A stretch of 48,368 nt of DNA from Bacillota bacterium (lineage in GTDB: Bacteria; Bacillota_E; Sulfobacillia; Sulfobacillales; JAIMBI01): positions 1 to 48,368 of the forward strand of contig JAKARZ010000010.1 of NCBI GenBank assembly GCA_021828405.1. The letters run 5' to 3'. The notes under the pieces were generated by a model. The model was not told where the DNA came from, did no database searches, and worked only from the letters and a program-made list of their open reading frames with translations. Positions 34,530 to 41,942 of the stretch are shown here, piece after piece. The translations under genes and the position numbers were made by a program. Within the stretch, counting starts at the first letter, position 1. Each line of letters opens with the position of its first letter.

Positions 34530-34649
34530 TGGACGCTGGCGGCATTGAGCGACTAGGCCGCCACCGCCGACGATATTGTGCGGGACTCACCGTACTACGG
34601 GGCCTTGCGAATGTACAAACTCATCGTGTCGCCGTACCGGCTCATCTAA
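34530..34649 (+). pseudogene. Remnant of a ParE/RelE-type toxin
   Basis: Reading from 34530, WTLAALSD, a TAG stop (34554-34556), then ADDIVRDSPYYGALR joins directly to MYKLIVSPYRLI and stops at 34647-34649. This is the start (DYIARDSPYYA-like) and the end (VGPYRLIY-like) of a ParE toxin with about 50 central residues deleted and one nonsense codon, all in one frame. It cannot make a working toxin. Confidence 0.6.
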
Positions 34650-35254
34650 CGCATGGATGGGGAGGGTGTGGGGGTCCTCGCGCTAACCCATCCGCGTTGT
34701 GATTTCGGCACCGTATGGCGGGATCGGGATGGGGCGGCGGCAGCTCGCCGGGCCTGCCCAAGGGCCGGTGCCTCTGGTATGGCCAACGCGATGGCCTCGC
34801 GCCGCCGCAAGCGAAGGAGGACCTGCTCTAACGCGGCAAAGCCCCCCGGCGCGATGGCGGGGGGAAGTTAAACGCGGGGTTCTTACATCAGACGGGCACT
34901 TGCGCGCCTAACGCCATGTGGGGTGTTGCGCCAAAGGCCAGGCGACGGTGAGGCCGCGAGATCTATTTGGCGGGACGGACGCCGGGGGAATGAAGGCACG
35001 GGCGGTGGTCCCGCGTTCGGCGTCTAGACACCCCTCGGCCCTGCCGCTGTCCGGTTTCGCTCTTCATCGGGGAGGCGAGGTGGAAGGCGCCCTAGCGGGC
35101 ATTGGGGCGGCGTAGCGCCCATGGCGGCGCTTGACCCCCACGTGCGCTCCCCGGCACCACGCAAGCAAGCGGGCCGGGGCGAGAGTGGCCGGCCGGAGGC
35201 GACCGTAGTACACTGGATGCCTTCGCCCAAGACGTCCCGATCAGGAGGGAGCGC
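34650..35254. other. Gene-poor stretch before alaS
   Basis: No convincing coding frame in about 600 nt. A hairpin of six C-G pairs lies near 34843-34864. TAAC occurs repeatedly (34647, 34684, 34829 and 34911 regions). A GGTGGTCCCGCG at 35004-35015 recalls a T-box core but lacks the rest of a leader. TACACT near 35209 could be a -10 box for alaS. Confidence 0.4.
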
Positions 35255-37900
35255 ATGACCTCAGCCGAGATTCGCGAACGTTTTATTAGGTTCTTTGTGG
35301 AGCGCGGCCACCGGGTGGTGCCCAGTTCCTCCCTCGTGCCCGCAGAGGATCCGACGCTCTTGTTCACCAACGCGGGTATGAACCAGTTCAAAGAGGTGCT
35401 GACGGGCCATGAACGGCGTTCTTACCGTCGAGCGGTCTCGGTGCAGAAGTGCGTGCGGGCGGGTGGCAAGCACAACGACCTGGACAACGTGGGGCGGACC
35501 GCGCGCCACCAGACTTTTTTTGAAATGCTGGGCAACTGGTCCTTTGGTGACTACGGAAAGCGGGAAGCCATCGCATGGGCTTGGGAATTCATCACCGTGG
35601 AGCTCGGCCTTCCCGGGGACCGGCTGTGGGCGACAGTGCATCCGGACGACGCCGAGAGTGCCGCGCTGTGGCCGACGGTGACGGGCCTTCCCGCCGAGCG
35701 GGTCGTGGCGCTCAAGGAAAATTTTTGGGAGATGGCGGACACCGGGCCGTGCGGACCGGACAGCGAGCTTTTCATCGACCGAGGGCCCGAGTGGGCGTGC
35801 GGCCCCGACTGCGGCATTGGACGGTGCGACTGCGACCGCTTTGAGGAATTGTGGAACCTGGTGTTCATCCAGTATGACCGGGACGCGACGGGACACCTCA
35901 CGCCGCTCCCACTGCGGTCGGTGGACACGGGGATGGGGCTGGAGCGCATCACGGCGATCGTGCAAGGTCTGCCATCCAATTTCGAGACCGATGTCCTGCG
36001 GCCCCTGATCACGGCGGTGGAGCGACTCGCGGGGCGCGCATACACACCGGATGCGAGCGGATTGCCGTTTCGCGTGATTGCGGACCACGCGCGGTGCATC
36101 ACCATGCTGATGGCGGACGGGGTACAGTTTTCCAATCGGGACCGCGGGTACGTCATGCGGCGCATCTTGCGGCGGGCGGTCCGGTACGGGCGGCTGCTGG
36201 GGCTCTCGGCGCCGTTTCTGCATCGGCTGGTGCCGGTGGTGTCGGAGGTGCTGGGGCCCTTTTATCCCGAAGTGGCGCAGGGTCTGGAGACGATTGCCAC
36301 CGGCATTCAGCGCGAGGAGCAGCGGTTCCATGTGACGCTGGAAGAGGGGCTGGAGCGGCTCACGGCAATGCTGGCCGCGCTCGCCCCGGGAGGCGAGCTG
36401 GCGGGGCGCGATGCGTTTCTGCTTTATGACACGTACGGATTTCCGCTGGACCTGACGCAGGATGCGGTCAGGGAGGCCGGCATGACGTTGGACCAGGAGG
36501 GCTTCACCGAGGCGATGGCCGCCCAGCGCGCACGGGCCCGCGCCGGGCAGGCGACGGGCCGGGCAAGCCTGCCCGCCATGCCGCCGACCCGATTCTTGGG
36601 GTACGGCACGCTGGCGGCGGAGGCCGTGCTGGAGTTGATGGTCCAGGAGGAAGAGGCCGTGAACCGGGCTGAAGTTGGCGACCGGGTGGCCGTGTACACT
36701 GAGAGTACGCCCTTCTATCCCGAGGGGGGGGGACAGGTGGGCGACCATGGAGCGCTGGAGGGCCCCCACGGGCGGATGGCCATCACCGACGTGCAGAAGG
36801 TGCATGGCGCGATCTGGCACTGGGGCGAAGTTGTGGAGGGCTTCCTCGTCGCTGGCGATCCGGTCCACCTTGCTGTGGACGCCGCATGGCGCCACGGCTC
36901 CATGCGGAACCACACCGGCACGCATCTGCTGCATGCCGCGCTGCGCCACGTGTTGGGAGCGGGCGCCCGCCAAACGGGGTCTTTGGTGGCGCCCGACCGG
37001 CTCCGTTTTGACTTCAGCCACCCGGAGGCGCTCACCCCCATCGAGCTGGCGGAGGTAGAGACCCTCGTCAACGAGTGGATCCTGGAGGACAGACCCGTGG
37101 CCACGCGGGAGGAGGCGCTGGAGCAGGCGCTCGCCGGAGGTGCGGTGGCGTTTTTTGGGGACAAGTATGGCGAGCGGGTGCGGGTCGTGGAGGTGCCCGG
37201 CGCCTCCAAGGAATTGTGCGGGGGCACGCACTGTGAGCGCACCGGGCAGATCGGCCAGCTTCGGGTGGTCAGCGAGACGGGCATCGGCAGCGGCATGCGG
37301 CGTGTGGAGGCCGTGACGGGGATGGGGGCGCTGGAGCGCGCGCGCCAGGACGATGCTCAACTGGCCCGGGCCGCGTCCGTGCTAAAATCGCCCCGCGAGG
37401 CGCTGGACGAGCGCCTGCAGGAGTTGATGGCCCGGGTAAAGGACGGGGAGCGGCAGGCCGCCGGGTGGCGCCGGGCCGAGCTTGCCCGGGAGGCAGAGCG
37501 GCTGGCCGCCGGTGGGGAGCCCCTGGGTGCCTGGCGCGCGGCCGTGCTGGAGATCCCGGACCGGGATGCCGGCGCGCTCCGCGACTTGGCCGAGGTTTTG
37601 GTGCGCGACCAGGGGCTTGATGTGGCGCTGCTCGCGAGCCGCACGACGGACCGGGCGGTGCTGGCCGCGGCGGTGGGAGAATCCGCCGTCGGCCAGGGGC
37701 TGGCGGCAGGCCGCTTGGTGGCAGTGGTGGCGCCGTTGGTGGGCGGAGCGGGTGGAGGGCGGCCAGACCGGGCCCAGGCCGGCGGCAAGAGCCCCGAGGG
37801 CCTCCCAGATGCCCTAGCGGCGGCAAAAGGGTGGATCCGCGACCAAGTCGGCAGGGATTGGCCGCGCCGAGCGCGAAGTAGCGGCTTGCGAGGGAGGTGA
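35255..37900 (+). CDS. alaS: Alanyl-tRNA synthetase
   Basis: An 881-residue class II enzyme. The N-terminal aminoacylation domain contains [27 protein letters not shown], and [16 protein letters not shown]. The editing domain carries [17 protein letters not shown] (His motif) and [13 protein letters not shown]. The C-terminal DHHA1/C-Ala region is present, with Gly/Ala-rich [16 protein letters not shown] near the end. ATG 35255 has TCAGGAGGGAG upstream. It heads the conserved alaS-ireB-ruvX-DUF1292-mltG group. Confidence 0.96.
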   Translation: MTSAEIRERFIRFFVERGHRVVPSSSLVPAEDPTLLFTNAGMNQFKEVLTGHERRSYRRAVSVQKCVRAGGKHNDLDNVGRTARHQTFFEMLGNWSFGDYGKREAIAWAWEFITVELGLPGDRLWATVHPDDAESAALWPTVTGLPAERVVALKENFWEMADTGPCGPDSELFIDRGPEWACGPDCGIGRCDCDRFEELWNLVFIQYDRDATGHLTPLPLRSVDTGMGLERITAIVQGLPSNFETDVLRPLITAVERLAGRAYTPDASGLPFRVIADHARCITMLMADGVQFSNRDRGYVMRRILRRAVRYGRLLGLSAPFLHRLVPVVSEVLGPFYPEVAQGLETIATGIQREEQRFHVTLEEGLERLTAMLAALAPGGELAGRDAFLLYDTYGFPLDLTQDAVREAGMTLDQEGFTEAMAAQRARARAGQATGRASLPAMPPTRFLGYGTLAAEAVLELMVQEEEAVNRAEVGDRVAVYTESTPFYPEGGGQVGDHGALEGPHGRMAITDVQKVHGAIWHWGEVVEGFLVAGDPVHLAVDAAWRHGSMRNHTGTHLLHAALRHVLGAGARQTGSLVAPDRLRFDFSHPEALTPIELAEVETLVNEWILEDRPVATREEALEQALAGGAVAFFGDKYGERVRVVEVPGASKELCGGTHCERTGQIGQLRVVSETGIGSGMRRVEAVTGMGALERARQDDAQLARAASVLKSPREALDERLQELMARVKDGERQAAGWRRAELAREAERLAAGGEPLGAWRAAVLEIPDRDAGALRDLAEVLVRDQGLDVALLASRTTDRAVLAAAVGESAVGQGLAAGRLVAVVAPLVGGAGGGRPDRAQAGGKSPEGLPDALAAAKGWIRDQVGRDWPRRARSSGLRGR

Positions 37901-37904
37901 GGGT

Positions 37905-38177
37905 GTGGGGGAGTCGGACGAAACCCGTCGGTTTTCCGGCCGCCCGGACGGTGACAACGAAGCCGACCTCATTCTGCGCCGGGTCTATCAGGCGCTGAAG
38001 GACCGAGGGTACAATCCTATTAGCCAGTTGGCCGGCTATCTGCTGTCTGGCGATCCCGCGTTCATCACCAGCCACCTGGAGGCACGGAGCCTGATTCGCC
38101 GGCTGGAGCGGGACGAACTGGTGGAGGAGCTGCTCCGGCAGTATGTGGGCAAGTTGGAGGAAGAGCCGAAAGGCTAG
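37905..38177 (+). CDS. ireB: IreB-family regulatory phosphoprotein
   Basis: A 90-residue DUF965/IreB protein, in enterococci a substrate of the PASTA kinase IreK. The family core is complete: [35 protein letters not shown] and [20 protein letters not shown]. Several Thr/Ser lie near the N-terminus where phosphorylation occurs. GTG 37905 lies 4 nt after alaS. Confidence 0.93.
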   Translation: MGESDETRRFSGRPDGDNEADLILRRVYQALKDRGYNPISQLAGYLLSGDPAFITSHLEARSLIRRLERDELVEELLRQYVGKLEEEPKG

Positions 38178-38208
38178 CCGCCGATGAAAGGGGTCGCCAA
38201 CGGGTACC

Positions 38209-38664
38209 ATGGGAACGACGGGCCGCGTACTCGCGGTGGACTTGGGAGCCCGGCGCGTGGGGTTGGCCCTCAGCGACGAGATGGGTCTGTTGGCCACGCC
38301 CAAGCCGCCCATTGTCCTCGCCGGGGACAGCCGCGCCGAGTTGCTGGATGCGGTGGAGGCCGCCGTGGGTCAGTATGAGGCCGCGCAAGTGCTCATCGGG
38401 TGGCCGCTGAAGTTAAATGGGTCTCGGGGCGCGATGGCGGAGCGCGCCGAGCACGTGGCGACGGCCCTGCAGCGGCGCCTGGCGTGTCCTGTGGCGCTTT
38501 TTGACGAACGCCTGTCCTCACGCCAGGCAGAAGCGCGCCTCCTGGATCAGGGAATGCGCCGCGAACGGCGGCGCCAGCATATCGACGGAGCGGCGGCGGC
38601 TGTGATTTTAGAGGCTTTTCTGGCTCGGGAGCGCAGAAAATCCAACGTATCACGAACGGAGTGA
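38209..38664 (+). CDS. ruvX: RuvX/YqgF-type RNase H-fold nuclease
   Basis: A 151-residue Holliday-junction-resolvase-like protein, in E. coli implicated in 16S rRNA 5' processing. AVDLGARRVGLALSD holds the first catalytic Asp, IGWPLKLNGSRG the middle motif, and FDERLSSRQAEARL the conserved DERLS. IDGAAAAVIL holds the last Asp. Conserved position between ireB and DUF1292. Confidence 0.93.
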   Translation: MGTTGRVLAVDLGARRVGLALSDEMGLLATPKPPIVLAGDSRAELLDAVEAAVGQYEAAQVLIGWPLKLNGSRGAMAERAEHVATALQRRLACPVALFDERLSSRQAEARLLDQGMRRERRRQHIDGAAAAVILEAFLARERRKSNVSRTE

Positions 38665-38668
38665 CAAG

Positions 38669-39040
38669 ATGAGCGACAAGAACCCCCCGATTCCTCTGAA
38701 CCCGATGGATGACGAAGAGGCGGACGAGATCCTTACCCTGACCGATGAAGATGGCCAGGATCATGAGTTCGTGCTCGTGGACGTCTTGACCCTGAACGAG
38801 CGGGAGTACGCGATCTTGTTGCCGTTTGACGAGATGAGCGGCCACGGCGGCTCGGCTGGGGCATCCGCACCGGGAGGGTCCGAGGATGAGGACGAGATGG
38901 AAGCTGTAATTCTACGGGTGGAAAAGGATGACGCGGGCGAAGAGCAGCTGGTAGAGATTGACGATGAGCAGGAGTGGCAGTCTGTGGTGGACGCCTATGA
39001 AGCCATGCTGGACGAAAGCGACGACGAGGGCGAGCGATAG
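38669..39040 (+). CDS. DUF1292 (YrzB-type) acidic protein
   Basis: A 123-residue, very acidic protein. The core EILTLTDEDGQDHEFVLVDV and YAILLPFDE match DUF1292, which follows ruvX in most Firmicutes; its function is unknown. A Gly/Ser-rich insert splits the domain. The start lies 4 nt after ruvX. Confidence 0.88.
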   Translation: MSDKNPPIPLNPMDDEEADEILTLTDEDGQDHEFVLVDVLTLNEREYAILLPFDEMSGHGGSAGASAPGGSEDEDEMEAVILRVEKDDAGEEQLVEIDDEQEWQSVVDAYEAMLDESDDEGER

Positions 39041-39081
39041 GCAACCAGCTCGCTCCCGTCGGGCAGCCCAGGCTTGGGCCG

Positions 39082-40110
39082 TTGGGCGGTGTTCCCTGGC
39101 GGCGCTTGGCATGGCGGGTCGCAGCGGTTGTGGCCGGCTTGGTGTTTCTGGCAGCAGCCCTTTGGCTCCATGCCTTAGTGAGTGCGCCTCGGCCCACTGA
39201 TCGGCATATGCAGTTGTTCACCGTGGCGACCGGGGACACGGCGACCCAAGTGGGCACGCTCCTGGAGCGCCAGGGACTTATCCAGAGCGGTTGGGTCTTC
39301 AGTGCGTGGAGCCGGGTCAACCACCTGGAGTCGCACCTCCGTGCGGGCGTGTATGTGCTGTCGCCGTCGATGTCGTTGGCCCAGGTGATGGCCGTTTTCA
39401 GCTCGGGAGACATTTTGGTGCATCGGGTCACGATCCCCGGGGGGCTCACCGTGCGTGAGACCGTCGCGCGCTTGGTCGCCGGGCACGTGGCCACCCGGGC
39501 GGCGCTGGACCGTGCCCTGAGCGAAGGGTTGCCCGGGCTGTCCCCGCCATCTGGGGCCGGCGTGCGGGATCCCGTGGAAGGTTTTCTTTTTCCTGATACG
39601 TATGCGTTTCCGGCTGGCATCCCCGCGCGTCAGGTGGTGCTGACCATGTGGGCCGACTTCCGCGCGCGTACGGCGGGCCTCAGGGCGCAACTCGCTGCTA
39701 ATCACCTAACCCTCTGGCGGTGGGTGACGCTGGCGTCCATCGTCCAAGCGGAGTACGGCTACGCACCGGACGCCCCGAAGATCGCGGCGGTGTTTGACAA
39801 CCGCCTCGCGCAAGGCATGCGCCTTCAGTCGGACGCGACTGTGAGATATGCCCTAGGCCACGCCGTGGTGGGGAGACTCAGCATCGCCGACCTCGCCGTG
39901 GCATCACCCTACAACACGTATGTGGCCCCGGGACTGCCGCCCGGTCCCATCGATGCCCCGGGCCTGGTGGCGCTGAACGCGGCTCTCCATCCGGCCGACG
40001 TACCCTACCTGTACTTTGTGGCGATGCCGAACGGTCACTCGCTGTTTGCGACGACCTACGTGCAGCACCTGAAAAATGTGGCACGCGTTCAAGCCATGGA
40101 AAAGCCGTGA
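39082..40110 (+). CDS. mltG: Endolytic murein transglycosylase MltG (YceG-like)
   Basis: A 342-residue membrane-anchored enzyme that cuts nascent glycan strands. A single N-terminal membrane segment (VAAVVAGLVFLAAALWLHAL) is followed by a LysM-like domain and the YceG catalytic domain with LASIVQAEYG (catalytic Glu), FDNRLAQGMRLQSDATVRYA, and SPYNTYVAPGLPPGPI. TTG 39082 is the only plausible start between the DUF1292 stop and the membrane segment; the ribosome site is weak. Confidence 0.92.
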   Translation: MGGVPWRRLAWRVAAVVAGLVFLAAALWLHALVSAPRPTDRHMQLFTVATGDTATQVGTLLERQGLIQSGWVFSAWSRVNHLESHLRAGVYVLSPSMSLAQVMAVFSSGDILVHRVTIPGGLTVRETVARLVAGHVATRAALDRALSEGLPGLSPPSGAGVRDPVEGFLFPDTYAFPAGIPARQVVLTMWADFRARTAGLRAQLAANHLTLWRWVTLASIVQAEYGYAPDAPKIAAVFDNRLAQGMRLQSDATVRYALGHAVVGRLSIADLAVASPYNTYVAPGLPPGPIDAPGLVALNAALHPADVPYLYFVAMPNGHSLFATTYVQHLKNVARVQAMEKP

Positions 40111-40309
40111 ACGCGTGCTGTACGTGGTTATGGGGGTGAGTGTAGCGTTTGCCGTCGGCGCCTTTCTGTTGCGTGAGGCCAGTGGTGCGGTGGCTCGGCG
40201 GTTTTGGTGGCTGGCGGGGGTGTATGCCCTCGGTATGGCCGTGCTGGTCGCAGCGCTGTCGATGTCTCCAGGCTTCTATGCGCAATTTTTTCGGCCGTTT
40301 GGCTTTTAG
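40076..40309 (+). CDS. Small two-span membrane protein
   Basis: Up to 77 residues with two membrane segments (about 17-33 and 44-62). The ATG at 40076 lies inside the end of mltG; a GTG at 40115, just past the mltG stop, is an equally possible start. No family recognised. It lies between mltG and a larger membrane protein. Confidence 0.5.
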   Translation: MWHAFKPWKSRERVLYVVMGVSVAFAVGAFLLREASGAVARRFWWLAGVYALGMAVLVAALSMSPGFYAQFFRPFGF

Positions 40310-40330
40310 CGCCGAAAAGGGGTGGCGGGC

Positions 40331-41173
40331 GTGTGGGAGCGCGTGGTGGTGGTGGCCGTTCATCCGGGCGACTGGTGCCGGGTGTCGGGAATTTTCGTGT
40401 TGCCGCCTGTGCTGGTGGCGGTAGCGGTCCTGAACCGTGCGCCCCTGACCGGCGTGCTGATGGCCCAGTGGGGGGCGGCCGCCGCCGCCTTCTTGGTAGT
40501 CCGGTGGCTCATGGCCCACTGGTACAACGCCACTCGGCGCTGGCGCAGGCGGCAGGCGGTGGAACTCTGGATTGCCGGGCCCCAGTTGGAGTCGGTGCGC
40601 ACCTATCGCGCCCTGGCGGTGGGCGCGTGGGCCATCCCCGGCGCCTGGCTGTTTGGGGTGGCGCTGTACGCGGTCGGGCTGTTGGGTTTTTTGGGCGGCA
40701 ATTGGGTGTGGGCCGTGGGCGTGGGGGCACCGGTGGTGCAGTTGCTCCTGATGGCGGGATCGGCGGGGCTCTACACGCGGGTGGTGGGAGGTGTCCGCAC
40801 GACGCTCGCCGCAGAGTGGTTCCCCGCCGATGCGGCCGCGGCTGATCCCTGGCTGCGGGTGGGGATGGTGGACCCAGCGCGGGCCCGCACCGTGGTCGGG
40901 GCCCTGGTGTTTGCCTGGGTGGTCATGGCCAGCGGCCTGTCGATTGCCCTCGTGATGGTGGGCCTGACGGTGCTGGCGCGGCACGTGCCGGCTGGCTACT
41001 TTGGCTTGGGGGTGGCGGTGTTTGCGGGATTTGTGTTGGCGGGGCTCGGCCTCGTGGCGGCGGTGCTGATGGGCCTATGGGCCCGAACGGCGGCTCGACT
41101 CTACAATGGATGGGTGCGCCGAGGCGGCGGACTGCGCTGGCGGGTGGAACGCAGGCAGTTCCCGGTGGCGTAA
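40331..41173 (+). CDS. Multi-pass membrane protein, Yip1-like in character
   Basis: A 280-residue protein with about five to six membrane segments and an amphipathic central part (RRWRRRQAVELWIAGPQLES). The pattern recalls YIP1-type membrane proteins but I see no firm signature. GTG 40331 is preferred because AAGGGG sits about 8 nt upstream; GTG 40322 is the alternative. It is adjacent to the glycosylase gene, 4 nt apart. Confidence 0.6.
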   Translation: MWERVVVVAVHPGDWCRVSGIFVLPPVLVAVAVLNRAPLTGVLMAQWGAAAAAFLVVRWLMAHWYNATRRWRRRQAVELWIAGPQLESVRTYRALAVGAWAIPGAWLFGVALYAVGLLGFLGGNWVWAVGVGAPVVQLLLMAGSAGLYTRVVGGVRTTLAAEWFPADAAAADPWLRVGMVDPARARTVVGALVFAWVVMASGLSIALVMVGLTVLARHVPAGYFGLGVAVFAGFVLAGLGLVAAVLMGLWARTAARLYNGWVRRGGGLRWRVERRQFPVA

Positions 41174-41177
41174 CGGA

Positions 41178-41942
41178 GTGCGGTACATCAAGTACCGGGC
41201 GGAGATTGCGCCTGCCCGGCTGAGGCAATTCCGGCGCGCGGTGCTGAAATTTTATCGCGCGGAGGGTCGGGACCTGCCGTGGCGCCGCACCCGTGATCCG
41301 TACGCCATTCTGGTGTCAGAAATTTTGCTGCACCAAACGACGGTGGCGACCGTGCAGCCGGTTTACGAAGCGTTTATGGCCGAGTTTCCCACCGTGAGGG
41401 ATCTGGCGAGCGCCAGCCTCGGCAGCGTCAAACGCATCACGGATCCGCTTGGATACAAGATTCGTGGCGCGTGGCTCTGGCAAATCGCGCAGCGCGTGGT
41501 GGAGAACCACGCGGGACAGGTGCCACGGACCCTGCCCGCTCTGATGGACCTGCCGGGAGTGGGGCGGTACACGGCCAGCGCGGTGATGGCGTTCGCATAC
41601 GGGCGGCGGGCGGGCGTCCTCGACACGAACGTGAGCCGAGTGCTGGGCCGCTTCTTCCAGGTGCCGGCGGACAGCACCGCGGAGCGCGAGCACCAGTTGT
41701 GGGCGTTGGCCGAAGCCGTCGTGCCGCGGCGCCAAGCGTGGCCATTCAACCAAGGGCTCATGGACGTGGGCGCGCTCCGCTGTCGGGCCCGCAAGCCGCT
41801 GTGCACGCGCTGTCCCCTCGTGCGTGACTGCCCGGCGGCCCAGGGGACCGCGGCACGTGCCGCCGAGAGTGCGCCACCCGAGGTGTGGTTCTGGGAGGCG
41901 CCCCCAGACCGCGTCAGGCGCCGCTCGGCGGCGCCAGGGTAA
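41178..41942 (+). CDS. MutY/MIG-like HhH-GPD DNA glycosylase with 4Fe-4S cluster
   Basis: A 254-residue base-excision enzyme. DLPWRRTRDPYAILVSEILL contains the catalytic Glu position of MutY; the helix-hairpin-helix is LPGVGRYTASAVMAF, and VLDTNVSRVL holds the catalytic Asp. Four cysteines, CRARKPLCTRCPLVRDC, form the iron-sulfur loop. It lacks the C-terminal Nudix-like 8-oxoG domain of full MutY, so it is closer in shape to archaeal G:T mismatch glycosylase MIG. Whether it removes A from A:8-oxoG or T from G:T cannot be told from sequence. Its end overlaps the convergent acylase gene by 29 nt. Confidence 0.82.
   Translation: MRYIKYRAEIAPARLRQFRRAVLKFYRAEGRDLPWRRTRDPYAILVSEILLHQTTVATVQPVYEAFMAEFPTVRDLASASLGSVKRITDPLGYKIRGAWLWQIAQRVVENHAGQVPRTLPALMDLPGVGRYTASAVMAFAYGRRAGVLDTNVSRVLGRFFQVPADSTAEREHQLWALAEAVVPRRQAWPFNQGLMDVGALRCRARKPLCTRCPLVRDCPAAQGTAARAAESAPPEVWFWEAPPDRVRRRSAAPG

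Noticed and set aside
35004..35024. T-box leader upstream of alaS, from GGTGGTCCCGCG followed by a CGGCGTC arm
   Set aside because: The core has a mismatch to the T-box consensus, no stem I, specifier loop or terminator could be built, and the motif sits on the wrong arm of the 7-bp stem.
35261..37360. 699-codon open frame antisense to alaS
   Set aside because: Shadow of the alaS frame in GC-rich DNA; composition is unlike any protein family and no start context is present.
39742..39771. MltG active site altered because LASIVQAEYG has Gln where E. coli has Glu
   Set aside because: Many MltG proteins read ASIVQREA; the second Glu of the motif is kept here.
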